From assembly GCA_001465935.1 (NCBI GenBank), contig LNKV01000002.1, positions 744,001 through 808,000 of the forward strand: a stretch of 64,000 nt of DNA, written 5' to 3'. Positions 46,131-57,110 of the stretch are shown here, piece by piece (position 1 is the first letter of the stretch; every line of letters begins with the position of its first letter). The position numbers and the translations under genes were made by a program. The notes beneath the pieces were generated by a model that did not search any database, had not been told where the DNA came from, and saw only the letters and a program-made list of their open reading frames with translations. This DNA is from Clarireedia homoeocarpa. Its lineage: Eukaryota > Ascomycota > Leotiomycetes > Helotiales > Rutstroemiaceae.

Positions 46131-47234
46131 GTATGAATCTACAATCACATTCACTTTGGATACCATCTGTCCATGGTAAGTCAAAATCTGATTGAAATTC
46201 CTGTCCAGTCAACTTGAGCAATTCATCAATGTACTGCATCATGCGGATATTCATCCGACAAATACGAGCTTTTGTCACTTCCTAATTGATTCATCGTTAA
46301 CCATATCCATTCGCAATCAGGACATATCTTGCTAAGAAAAGGTAAGATCAGTCCACATTATAGCCTGTATTATTGCATTGCTAAGGTTACACAACGTTGT
46401 ATAGATTGGATGAAGGTAAGCCATAGACGTAGTCCTGTCAACTTCTCCTCACCGGTTACATTCGCGCGAGTCCCGGGGGGGACCGGGGGGAAGGGGGGGC
46501 TGGTTGTGGGGTGATCGCATTCAGCACTATCACGTGGATATCATGAGGATGGACCCCCCTTTCCTCATCCCACACCTCGTGGAACAATATACATTCAACC
46601 AATCTGATATATTCCAGCTGACTAGCCTATAGCCCTTCGGTTGGTTCGCCAAACAGACGCTTCCAGCAAAGTTACCTTCACCCTAAAGTACGCCCCCTAT
46701 CAACTGTATCCAGAGGCGACTAAAGAAGGTGAAGATAAGTATGCCTGGTATCGCAAATCACGATATGGCAATTCCGATGAGCAGATGGCTACATACATCA
46801 AAATCATGACCGCTTACGGACAATCAGCTGGGATAGCTTACAAATTCGGTGGAACTGTTGCCAACACAATCGATGCTCATCGGGTTATCCAGCATTTCCA
46901 GGAAGAGAAGGGAGTGTCAACGGCGGACAAGATCGTGAAGGGTTTATACAGGATGTATTTTGAGGAAGAGAAACATCCGAGTAGCGAAGAGACGTTGGTA
47001 GGAGCTTGCGTGGAGGCTGGGGTGGATGAGAAGGAAGCGAGGGAATTTGTGAGAGATGAGTATGAGGGGCTGATGGATGTCAAGAATATGATTAAGGAGC
47101 AAGAAATGAACGGAGTGGATAGTGTGCCGTATGTTTTTCTTGAGGGAAGACGCAGAGACATCACAATTATAGGAGCAAAGGATGTGGAGGATTATGTCAA
47201 AGCCCTAGAGCAAATTGTCAAGGAAAGTGGATAG
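46129..47234 (+). CDS. DsbA/FrnE-like thioredoxin-fold oxidoreductase
   Basis: Four exons, 46129-46175, 46321-46341, 46405-46415 and 46633-47234, give 226 aa. Exon 3 is an 11-nt micro-exon. All introns are GT-AG and the joined N-terminus reads ITFTLDTICPWTYLAKKRL, the FrnE/DSBA-like start. The family motif CPWC is CPWT here, so one redox Cys is missing. That suggests a monothiol or non-redox role, as in 2-hydroxychromene-carboxylate/GST-kappa relatives. The rest is typical: YPEATKEG, the helical insertion, VDSVPYVFLEGRR with the cis-Pro (VPYVF), and a C-terminal helix (DYVKALEQI). It is probably cytosolic. Substrate is unknown. Confidence 0.88.
46475..46511 (+). other. G-quadruplex-prone intronic tract
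   Basis: Within the third intron of the DsbA-like gene, sense-strand G runs of 7, 6, 7 and 4 are separated by short loops (ACC, AA, and a ~8-nt loop). This fits the canonical G4 pattern in the pre-mRNA. Confidence 0.6.
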
Positions 47235-47857
47235 ATTTCATCTGGTCGAAGCAGTAACATACTCTATGGGCGTTTATTCTCTCTACATGTTCATTGCGCA
47301 CCATTTCGGCATCTTTACTGGAATTTGAGAATCGATTATTGAGTGCTCACTCTCAGGTAGGTGGAAGCATGCTTACCAGAGAGTCTGATGGAATTGCTCC
47401 AAGGCATATGATCAAATGATCCAGAAGAAAAGCTATGTTTCAATCACAAAAAAATAGTAAAATAAACAAAGGCGCTATGGTCATTTCCGTGGACCGGGTA
47501 GCAACAACGACGACGGGATCCTTAGAAACTGTTGTGAACTTATATCTCACTTCTAGGATTTACCGATTCCCCTTATCTCATACATGACAGTGAATAGTAC
47601 TTCACACCTTCTTCTCTGGAATAAGTCGTACTTCTCGCCCGAGCGTAAAAACCAAAGCTTCATTTGCTGCTATATCTCGTCGTCGTATTCACTGATTCAC
47701 CATGCTCCTTAACCAATCAACCATAACTCGGAAATTCATCTCATTAACTCAGGAAAAGACCTTCACCTCTGCATAACGGCCACATTCGATCCATCTGGTC
47801 CACGCATTCCTGCGCATCACATTCTTTACCATACTAATACCACGCAATTCCTGGAAA
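47235..47857. other. Spacer
   Basis: No gene seen; promoter side of the hypothetical protein gene. Confidence 0.4.
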
Positions 47858-49111
47858 ATGACGTTTAATCCACAATCATCCAACTTTCCATGGCCATCAC
47901 ACATCGGCTCACCACCAGGTCCCCCAACTCTCAAACTCTCCGAATACCACTTGCCTAAGCTCTTTCGATCAAGCAACACATGCACTCGCATAGTTGAAAA
48001 CCCGCCTGCACCTGCATATGGAGACATTCGTGCACTAAGAGAAAAATATGCAGCAGATTCCTTGGCTTCGATCCCCGCCTTTCAAAGTAGCACCGACAAC
48101 TTGGGCACTTTGACCCATCTTCCTTGGAACGGGGAAATGAATAACGAGCCATGGGAGTTGGACGGCAGAAGATGCGAGTATGATATGGTCAAGAGATATG
48201 CAGGCGTGAGAAGCGGTATTTCGGAATTTTCGTTTCGGAGCGTCGACGACGAGTTTCGATATGTTGTGGAAGAAGATGCGCGTATTCCGACTTATTATCA
48301 CGAAATTCTATCTCCACAAACTTGGGATAGACAACCTCGGATCAATTCGTTTTCAGAATATGCGGATGTTTTATACGACTCAGCCATATTTGCGGCCTCC
48401 CATCGGCTCCACGATCTGCCTTTTGAGACGGAAGTAGAAGAGCGATATCGATATCAACATGCTGAATCATTATATTACGCGAATCCTACACAACTCTATT
48501 CTCACCCGACTCCGCCATCGCTTCTAAACCTCTACGAGCTCAGTATACCAATCACCCAATTTCCCCTCTCTCACTCACACTCCTACTACCATGCAGAACC
48601 CCGTCTCTATTCATCCCAACCCATCATTCTGTCTCATTTCCCACCCCGCTTGATTTCCACACCCACAGCATCTCCACCCAGTTCAAACACCCCTATACTA
48701 GTACCCTTCCCCACCGAATTCCGTCATCCAAATTCACCTGCACCCCTACCTCCACCCCTCCCCCATCCTCATCTACCACAGCAAGAATCCTCATTCACGC
48801 AGAATATGCATCGAGCGCAACAGGCTACTTTTGCCTTATGGGGCGGCATATACGGAAATCCGGATAGCGACGAGGAACGGCATCTTTGGGAGAGAGATGC
48901 TAATAAAGAAGACAAGGAGAAAGGGTTTGGAAGGGGAGGTGGCGAGGGTGGCCGGGTGGGGTATGAGCATCGGTGTGGAGATTGGAAAGGAAAGGGGAGA
49001 GGAGGGGTAGGAGATATGATGTGTGATTTGGCGGATTTGCAGAGGGAGAATGATGGTGCGCGGAGGTCGGGGAGGATTGGGAAGGGGGGAGATAGGGGAA
49101 GGAATGAATGA
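47858..49111 (+). CDS. Hypothetical protein, 417 aa
   Basis: A single ATG-initiated open frame of 417 codons. There is no signal peptide or transmembrane segment. The N-terminal ~200 residues look globular (LREKYAADSLASIPAF, SEYADVLYDSAIFAASHRL). The middle is Pro/Ser/His-rich and disordered (PPPLPHPHLPQQ). The C-terminus is Gly/Arg/Lys-rich (GFGRGGGEGGRVG ... RRSGRIGKGGDRGRNE), suggesting nucleic-acid affinity at most. I recognise no family; it is probably lineage-restricted. The length of the frame on an otherwise ordinary sequence supports it being real. A 370-bp spacer separates it from the convergent TauD gene. Confidence 0.6.
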   Translation: MTFNPQSSNFPWPSHIGSPPGPPTLKLSEYHLPKLFRSSNTCTRIVENPPAPAYGDIRALREKYAADSLASIPAFQSSTDNLGTLTHLPWNGEMNNEPWELDGRRCEYDMVKRYAGVRSGISEFSFRSVDDEFRYVVEEDARIPTYYHEILSPQTWDRQPRINSFSEYADVLYDSAIFAASHRLHDLPFETEVEERYRYQHAESLYYANPTQLYSHPTPPSLLNLYELSIPITQFPLSHSHSYYHAEPRLYSSQPIILSHFPPRLISTPTASPPSSNTPILVPFPTEFRHPNSPAPLPPPLPHPHLPQQESSFTQNMHRAQQATFALWGGIYGNPDSDEERHLWERDANKEDKEKGFGRGGGEGGRVGYEHRCGDWKGKGRGGVGDMMCDLADLQRENDGARRSGRIGKGGDRGRNE

Positions 49112-49479
49112 AAGGATGCGGAGATGCTGAAGGGTTTGGTAGTACATATACCTGGTCTGGAAAATTATGAGAAAGGAAGAAAAGTACATTAGGCTCGAGG
49201 AAGAGCTTGGATTGTAATGCATTGGTTTGGAGATATTGCGAGGTTATGAGTGAGTCTACCGCAGGTGTGAATAGTCGAAAATTTGAGAAATAGTCCCAGA
49301 ATATAAGGATCAAGTACATGCATCTAAAAATTGACTGCTCACAAGTCCACGATGAACACTTGCAGTCAAAAGCATATTTCGATAAATTCATTTCGTGAAG
49401 TCAGCTTACAAAACAGCATGGCTCTCTACCGGTCAAAGATCATCGATTCGAACGCACCAAATTGAAGATATACAACGGC

Positions 49480-51171
49480 CTAAGTCTCATAACTCCCACC
49501 AGGACCTAACTTCAGTGCTTCTCTCCTCCCTGTACTTAGTGGATCCAAATATGGTTTCTCGCCTAAACTGACAGCGCGCTGGCCGCTGCGCTCGCCGAGC
49601 GATGGGTCGTCGAGGTAGTCTGGCGTTGCGATATGGTACTATTTTCATTAAGTTGAGTTGCAAATCCCATCACCATGATTCAGCAAGCCGGATCACACAT
49701 TCTGCACCCCGAAATGAAAAACAGAAAAGGCAAGAATATAGCAAAGAGAAAGAAGGAAGAGAAAACATACATTCGATCTATTATCCCAAATCGCCAAATC
49801 ATTCACATTCTGCCAGCGGTGACGCACTTGCAGATCCTGGTTATCGACGACGAGACGCAGGAAGAATTTCAAGAGAGTGGAACTCTCGAGCTCGGAGATG
49901 GAGTTGATGTGCGAGACGTGGTGGCCCAGGGCAAATATAGATTTCCACTACGGATGTTTGTCAGTTGAGTGATGGTGGTGGAGGTTTGCAAGGGAATGGG
50001 TGAGCTTGGAAGATAATAGAGACTTACACCAGTAACCGGATTTGTCCTTACGACGGGATGAATGGCTTCGAGTTTTTCGCCGCGGTTCTCGGGCGCACCT
50101 CGTTCTTCCGTGTAGAGTTTGAATCCGTTCCTTTCAGCGGTTTGGTTGAATTTGGGTTGGGCGTATGTAGCTGTCAATCCTTCCAGAAACCTTTGCACTG
50201 GTTTGGAGATGCGGTCTATGTGGGCTGTTAGCTTTATTTTCCCTGGGTTTAGAGATGCAGTGATGATATGAGAAAAGGGACTATAAGGTAGAAAACTAAA
50301 TAGCGCGGAGGAGGAGGGCTTTCAAGATACCAATAGAAGGGGCTTATATCGAGACTAGAAAAAAAATAGTAGAATGAGAGTGCTCACCATAAACCTCATA
50401 CCCAGAAGCCCAAAGAGTATCACCGCCGGTCTTCGGAAGCTGTGTCAACCGCAATAATGCATAGTCGGAAGGAATAGGTTCGAAAGTGATATCTGAATGC
50501 CAGCCTTCTTTGCCACTTTGTCGGTTGGTGATTTGATCAGAAAGGCTTGGAAAATCGCCTTTGTAGATCTTGCGGGCCTGAGCGGATGATATCACGCTTA
50601 TCTCATCATCTTTGTCGCCGTGCTCACGGCCGGAATTAGAAATCGGGTGGATGTGCTAGGTTTGCTATGATTAGATTGAGGATGATGAAAGAGGGGAAGA
50701 ATTGCGTACCAGTTTAGAAGTAGATGGTTTGCCCGTTAATTCACCGAGACGTTGGACGAGCTCTTTCTGGATATCATTTGTGATGTCGTCTTGCTTGCGG
50801 AAGAATACCACACCACGTTGTGAAACTGCAGTAGAGGTTAGCATTTTGAGCCAACTATGAGAAACTAGGGACAGACTGGTGATGGCTAGATCTCTGAGAA
50901 GCTCATCGGAGTTTGGAGCCTTGATCCACTCGGCGAGATTGACATCTACGAATTCCCGGCCAATGATAGGGGTGACATCGAAGCTCTTAAATTTATCGAG
51001 GGCACCGCTGAGCTTGAGTGGTTCTCGGTGATTTTCCTGGGTTGAGGTCGCAGTCGCAGTATCCGGCAACTCCTTATGTTGTTGAACTTCGCCGATGGGT
51101 TTCTGAGACACGACTTTCTCATGAATTTGGTCAGCCGCGCTGGTGATGGCTTCGGCCACGGATGGAGCCAT
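49480..51171 (-). CDS. TauD/TfdA-type 2-oxoglutarate-dependent sulfonate dioxygenase (Jlp1-like)
   Basis: Six exons: 51171-50877, 50825-50710, 50655-50388, 50215-50028, 49947-49771 and 49638-49480. They join in phase to 400 aa. The family cleaves taurine or other sulfonates to an aldehyde and sulfite using Fe(II), O2 and 2-oxoglutarate. Visible are FDVTPIIGREF, QRGVVFFRKQ, the Fe-binding HxD in GWHSDITFEP, the FALGHHVSHI block, and RHRWQNVNDLAIWDNRS, whose Arg binds 2-oxoglutarate. The N-terminal ~60 residues are polar and variable. The first intron donor is GTCTGT, weaker than the rest, but its position restores the conserved LAITISQRG junction. It is divergent from an MFS permease 1.3 kb away. 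Confidence 0.93.
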
Positions 51172-51881
51172 CTTCAAAGTAAGAACGAACTTGAGAAATA
51201 TTTCAGTACGTAAGATGTTTGTTGGATAATATGGCCCCACGATCACTTGTTGCTTGGAACCTGAGACACGATGTAGCGCCACCAGCGGTGTTATTATACC
51301 AAAAGGAAGTTCACAATATCGTAACCACACTTACGTTACGCTAAGAGATTGCATGGCATCAAAATCCACGAAATTGACATCATTCATTTAGCTTCTATGA
51401 TACTCTTTATCCTCAAATTGTGTGGTGCATATCTGCGACACTGACCGCAGATGAGCATCCTATCACGAAGATGGAGTTTTCAACCCATATCTGATAAAGA
51501 TATCTAACCGGCAACTCAAGCCATAGTTCGTCATATAGATCTCAGTCCACGCTAACGATTGTGCAGCATTCTGGTGTAGCATCCTGGTGTTGCGCAAATC
51601 ACAGAAGATGTATCTAAGCTTCCATGCAGGATGATGAATGCACCCCGGACAGTTGCGTGCGAGCGGGGGACAATACGCGATAAGTGATCGCTGTCTCACG
51701 CTTGCTTGTGGAAACGACTTGTGTAATCGTAATACTGGAATTCCCACGACACACAGATATACCAGAGGACAGTAGTTGGTCAAAATTTGTCTAGATGGAG
51801 CCAGGATGATCAAAATTGCAGAAGGTTGACTAGAGAGTTTCCAAGGTTACAGTACGATATTTTGATGAAGCCATCATGTGG

Positions 51882-51887
51882 CACGTG
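51882..51887. promoter_or_regulatory. CACGTG box (Cbf1-type)
   Basis: A palindromic E-box lies in the divergent promoter between the dioxygenase and the permease. Cbf1 uses this motif for sulfur genes in yeast. It also occurs by chance about every 4 kb, so support comes from context. Confidence 0.35.
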
Positions 51888-52302
51888 CTCTATACTCTAC
51901 CGCCGGCGACGTTGGAACTCAACATTACATACTTCCACATCCTACAACTCACTCGCTCATTGAAATAACTATTCTCTTTTGATAACATTATGCGATGCCT
52001 ATAGATGCCAGTGTATTGAATGGCTGAGTCAGCTGAGAAACAGAAGTTATTGGCTCGCTAGGATCTGGGTGAAGATCGTACTTGCATTTATCACTGCAAT
52101 AGACACGGCTACGCAAATTCCTGCTAGCATTTGCAGAGAGACAACAGGTGCGGTATAAGAAACGTCATGAAGAGCAGATTCGGATAATGGAAAGGGGACG
52201 ACTACTTCTCAAATCTCTCAGCATAGTATACATTACATCTTATCTCCGACCAATGCACAAGTTGCAGATTTAGCCGACCGCGTACATGCCAATTTTGTGT
52301 CT

Positions 52303-52312
52303 ATGGCGCCAG
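52303..52312 (+). promoter_or_regulatory. CYS3/MetR-like site ATGGCGCCAG
   Basis: It matches nine of ten positions of the Neurospora CYS3 palindrome ATGRYRYCAT and sits ~185 bp upstream of the permease ATG. CYS3/MetR induces sulfur-scavenging genes under sulfur limitation. No other notable element is seen in the 51172-52494 divergent spacer. Confidence 0.5.
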
Positions 52313-52494
52313 TGCCACCATTAAAGTCGTGATATTTCAAAGAGCTCAATGGCGTCTTTATCGCTGGATATGCATAGCGGTTCAGCCACGGGTAACCCAC
52401 GGTTTTTATTCAGCCTGCATTTATTATATGTATCCCAACTATATCTCCAGGATATCCACAATTTCTAGTCGCTTTCATACCATCTACTCAAGCC

Positions 52495-54626
52495 ATGTCA
52501 ACCTCCCTTGCTAGAAGTGCCCCAGTCGGCGAAGCCATTGGTGGCATTGTTGTGTCATCCAATTCTTCTTCAGATGGTTCGACATCTGGTATAAGAACTA
52601 GAGAAGATAAAAAGGATGAGACGAATGTTACGACTATAGATTTGATATCACCACTTGGAGTTCCTACCGAGGAGAAACGCTTCTGGTTTCAACGCAACAA
52701 AAGTTATGATCCATCTGCCATTGCCACCCAGCCTTCAGTCTTCGATGACCCTGAGTCTGCCAAGCAATATCAACCCCCAGACAGTTGGGAAAATATCCAC
52801 CGCTTCGATCCTTCAGCAAGATGGACTTGGGCCGAAGAAAATAAGTTGATACGAAAGATTGACATTCGAATACTGGTCAGCCATACCATCCCGCAACTGC
52901 GTCACTAACTCTAATCGGATTTAGGTCTGGGCCTGCATTATGTTCATGGCGCTGGAGCTTGATAGATCCAATATCAATCAAGCTCTAACAGACAAGTTCC
53001 TCCCAGATCTTCATATGAATACCAACGGCAAGTGCTGCATTAACTATCTAGAAGTTGCCACTGACATCTACAGATTACAACCTCGGTCAAACTGTCTTTA
53101 AACTATCCTTTCTTCTGGCGGAGTTGCCCTCGCAGCTAATCTCAAAATGGATTGGGCCTGATCGTTGGATTCCAGCTCAAATGGTCCTCTGGTCCATTGT
53201 AGCATCCTCGCAGTTTTGGCTCAGTGGTCGAGCTGGTTACCTTACTTGTAGAGCATTACTAGGAGTTATTCAAGGCGGTTTTATACCTGATGTAATATTG
53301 GCGTTCTCTATCCATCGTTCACGGGCTAATCTCCTTTAGATCATCCTATATCTTTCCTACTTTTACAAGCATCACGAGCTTTCCATTCGTTTATCATTTT
53401 TCTGGACTGCTATGTCACTTGCGGATATCATTGCTGCCTTCCTTGCTTACGGGCTTCTTCATCTGCGCGGGGTGTTGGGTAAATCTGGGTGGCGCTGGTT
53501 GTTCCTAATTGAGGTTTGTCAAGGATCTACCTTGATTGTTTACCGTTTTAACAAACTCTAGGGCTTGTTTACGCTCATAGTTGGACTTGCGGCGTTCATA
53601 TCAATGCCCCCGTCGCCAACACAAACGGCCAGCAAGCTTCGAGGAGAAAATGGGTGGTTCACTGCACGGTAAAGTTTCTATCTTCTCTTATGTACCATTC
53701 GCTAACATATTATCTGCAGTGAAGAAACCATCATCATCAATCGAGTCATCAGAGAAGATCCTACCAAAAGTGGAATGCACAATCGTCAGCCACTCACGCC
53801 AAAATTACTTTGGAAGAGCATGTGCGATTATGATCTTTGGCCAATATATATCATTGGATTGACTTTCCAGATTCCTGAAACTACACCTCAAAATTACTTG
53901 ACTCTGACATTGAAGGGACTTGGCTTCGGAACTTTCAACACTAACCTCCTCGTCATACCCAGCACTGTGTTTCATATGATGACCATGCTATCTTTGACAT
54001 ACTTTGCAGAGATATTCGGCGAATTGTCATTAACATCAATGATTGGCCAGATTTGGGCTTTCCCATTCTTGGTTTATCTTTATTGTGTCGACATTACGAA
54101 GATCAATAAATGGGCGTCCTTCGGAATTATTAGTTTGTTGCTCAGTTACCCCTCAGGTATGAATAATCTCACATCCCGAGATGGCTTCGCCTTTACGTTA
54201 CCATCATCTCATCTCCTAACATCTCCCTAGCACATCCTATCCAAGTAGCGTGGTGTTCACGAAACTCGAACACCGTGCGATCTCGAACTGTATCAGCTGC
54301 TCTCTACAACATTTTCGTTCAAGCAGGAGGTATTATAGCAGCGAATATCTACCGTACTGGTTTGTTAACGCTTCACTTTCAAGGTCAAAATATCATACTG
54401 ATCTGTATTAGATGACGCGCCACGGTACAAACGCGGGGATCGCGTGCTTGTAGCTATTTGTGCCTTCAATATTGTGTCGTATGTGCTCACGAAGTTGTAT
54501 TACATCTGGCGGAATAAATCTAGAAGCAAGACCTGGGAGAAGATGTCAGAAGCAGAGAGGTTGAATTATTTGGCTACTACGAAGGATGAGGGGAATAAAC
54601 GATTGGACTTTAGGTTTGCACACTGA
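52495..54626 (+). CDS. MFS permease, ACS/Dal5-like family (candidate sulfonate transporter)
   Basis: Eight exons: 52495-52875, 52925-53027, 53074-53291, 53340-53513, 53562-53668, 53720-54156, 54231-54359 and 54412-54626. They give 587 aa, all in phase. The second intron uses a GC donor (GCAAGT). The ~125-residue cytosolic N-terminus leads into ACS-family signatures: LDRSNINQAL in TM1-loop, YNLGQTVFKLSFLLAELPSQ, RALLGVIQGGFIPD and WRWLFLIEGLFTLIVG. A central loop and a second six-helix half follow. The tail is basic and polar. ACS permeases import organic anions (allantoate, nicotinate, pantothenate); yeast Soa1 carries sulfonates and sulfate. Divergence from a sulfonate dioxygenase makes sulfonate uptake the best guess. 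Confidence 0.9.
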
Positions 54627-56366
54627 TTGGTTTTCTTGCCGTGGAGTTGCACTTTATAGTGCTCGTTCTTGACTATCAGGTAGATTTCAGTAAATAGTAG
54701 TTTTAGATGAGACTTTGGAACCGTGTATCTTCAAAAATCCCAGCCTGTTCGACTTTCTCCATGTAGGGAATCGTATTTGTTAAAGTAGACAGTTGAACAT
54801 TGGCATGGGAGACTCAGTTGGCAAGTGCTGCAACCTACCAGACTCTAGTCATAAAGAACTACAGCTTCATATCTCTTCATTCAGAAGCTTTATTTCTGTG
54901 TGATCATGCCGTACCTCCTCCGCTCTCTCGCTTGTATGTCTTTCTCCCCTCCTCCCACATCTCATTCCACGTCTCCCGCGTGTGCAAATATGCCCTGCAT
55001 TTCGACCCCGCCGAACCTTTACCCACCGTCGTGTTTGACCCATCAGCCTCATACCCCAGACTTGAACTTTTTACTCTCGGGATAGCTACATCGAGGAATG
55101 ATCCGCTGCAACACAGGCGCGAAATAATACCTGCATAAGCGGAGGAGCGAGCAATCCTATGGTGAAGAAATTGTCCCATGCCGATGGAGGGTTGACTGGC
55201 AAAATATTAGTAGTGGAGTAGATTTGAAATGATGTATGCATATCGCAGCTTGTTACTAGCTCTGCAGCTGTTGTTCGTTCATGTGTCTTGCGTATAGGGT
55301 TGCAGGGAAAGTATTTGATAGTGGTGCTAGAATCGTAAGCGAAAAGAGTCGTAAGGGGTTTGTTGTGCGTCTGGGGCTGACAACTAAATTCGAGGACTTG
55401 AACTTTTGCAAATGATGCTGCCGGTTTTCGCTAAAGGTAGTCTGACATCCACCAGAATCAAATGGTGATGAGAAAGTACCAAAAAAATCATTCACCTAGC
55501 CCCTCATTTGGAGATTGCAGGTTGTTCCTATCTACAGCTAACGAATCAGCCGTGGAGTCCTGAAAAGCATGCCGAGAAAACTGGACATAGAAGTGATTAG
55601 CTGAGTTACTTCAAAGATAGAACACATCCACAGATCATACATTCTTTCGCTCTATCCCAAAAACCGGGCTTCTATTTCTACACCTAGGCGCACCCCTCGC
55701 GCTCCTTCATCGGAGCCCTCCGAGCGCTCCCCACTCAGCCCAACCAAGCGAGAGCCCACACCCCAACAATCGCCTGATTCAATTCCTTCCTCACACCACA
55801 CCACACGATGCTCACCTTACCAAATACTTCACAACACGTTTCCATATCTATTTTATGTTTTTCCGATATTTTCCTTTCCTCCCTTCGTATTTCTTCCTAG
55901 AACTCCCTACTGGAATTATTAATCTCCAATCATTTATTGGTCGTTGTAAGCGCAAGCGAAAAAAAATCAAGGATTGTCAGGAGATGTAAGCGAGTGTTCG
56001 TACGACTTGACGGCCTGTATGCTGTTTGTGGTGTGGTTTGCACGTCAGATTGGGTGTTTATTGTTGGCTGTGTACTGTAGAGAGGCTCTGAGCTGGCTGA
56101 CTGGGCTGGCTGGAATTGAATGAAGGAACGGACGAGATGGATCTTGGTAATGGCTCGTGTCGAGTGCGTGGATGAAAGACTTGTATATATATCTTCATGT
56201 TCCTGTCGTGATACAGAATCTACTCTCCATTCAGACACAGTCACAATCATCTGTATACAATATTGTACATACAATCTCAACTCAATCACCGCATTACTCA
56301 CCTCGATCTCAACTCAACTCAGTTTGTGCTATACACACATCCATCTCCACACTTCATAAACCAACA
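54627..56366. other. Spacer with no supported gene
   Basis: Short overlapping frames on both strands at ~54800-55180 have no recognisable content and no splice structure that I can support. The rest is the promoter of the small mitochondrial-type gene. Confidence 0.4.
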
Positions 56367-56707
56367 ATGTCTCCAATCATTCGCCAAGTTGCCTCCCGCA
56401 GAACTTTCTCCATCATTGCGAGGGCACGCCAAGTCGCTCGCGGCTTTGAGCCTCACCCCTTCGAGCGCATGCCAAAGACTCAAGTGGCTGCTCCAGCGGA
56501 TTATACAAGGTTAGCCAAAAGAGTTGGAGGAGTTGCTATGATGTAAGTATCTCCTATATCTTATCCTTCTGTGGTGGAATGGTGGGGGCGAACTATTCAG
56601 AGATGAACAAGTGCTAACGAGACATTAATAACAGATACTTCCCTTGGTATGCAGTAGTCCTCGGATGGCCGTTGGCGGCGGAGAAGCTGGTTGGGAAACA
56701 CTTGTAG
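56367..56707 (+). CDS. Small mitochondrial inner-membrane-type protein, 82 aa
   Basis: Two exons, 56367-56542 and 56635-56707, with a 92-bp GTAAGT...ACAG intron. The N-terminus is Arg/Ser-rich and acid-free (RQVASRRTFSIIARARQVAR), a classic mitochondrial presequence. It is followed by a polar stretch (FEPHPFERMPKTQVAAPADY) and one hydrophobic segment (VGGVAMIYFPWYAVVLGWPL) ending in AAEKLVGKHL. Size and layout resemble accessory subunits of respiratory complexes; the LGWP near the C-terminal helix faintly recalls yeast Cox26, but I cannot assign it. The structure is convincing for a real conserved gene. Confidence 0.75.
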
Positions 56708-57110
56708 ATACCATAATCAAATGGGGGAACGGGGGGTAGGGATACATATATTGGGGATAAGGATAGAAAGACTTGAATAAAGGAAGGGCACAGGGCATGA
56801 AAGAGAGCGTAATGGTCATGGAGTTCAGGGGTTGCATTTGACTTTGCTGTGGTGCATGGAATAGATACCACAGGCGGGCGGAAAGACTTGATTAATAGAA
56901 GTACAATATACTGGAAATTTTCAAACAGAGCATCGATCTTAATTGGACATACATTTTAAAGTAAAATCGATCAATTTTCAATTTGGTCTTGGTGCAGATG
57001 TCAGCTTGAGATCTACCCTTTAAAGTGCAAACCTTGTCCGAGCTTCCAATGTTAAAAAGAGAGGCCGTGTTATATAAGAATATAATACAATTGGCAGGTT
57101 GTACAACAAA
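56708..57110. other. Convergent spacer
   Basis: A 400-bp spacer between the small mitochondrial protein and NTG1 3' ends; nothing recognised. Confidence 0.4.

Noticed and set aside
54800..55180. Overlapping frames of about 90-110 codons on both strands
   Set aside because: Neither strand shows a domain, signal peptide or splice structure; they could not be told from chance.
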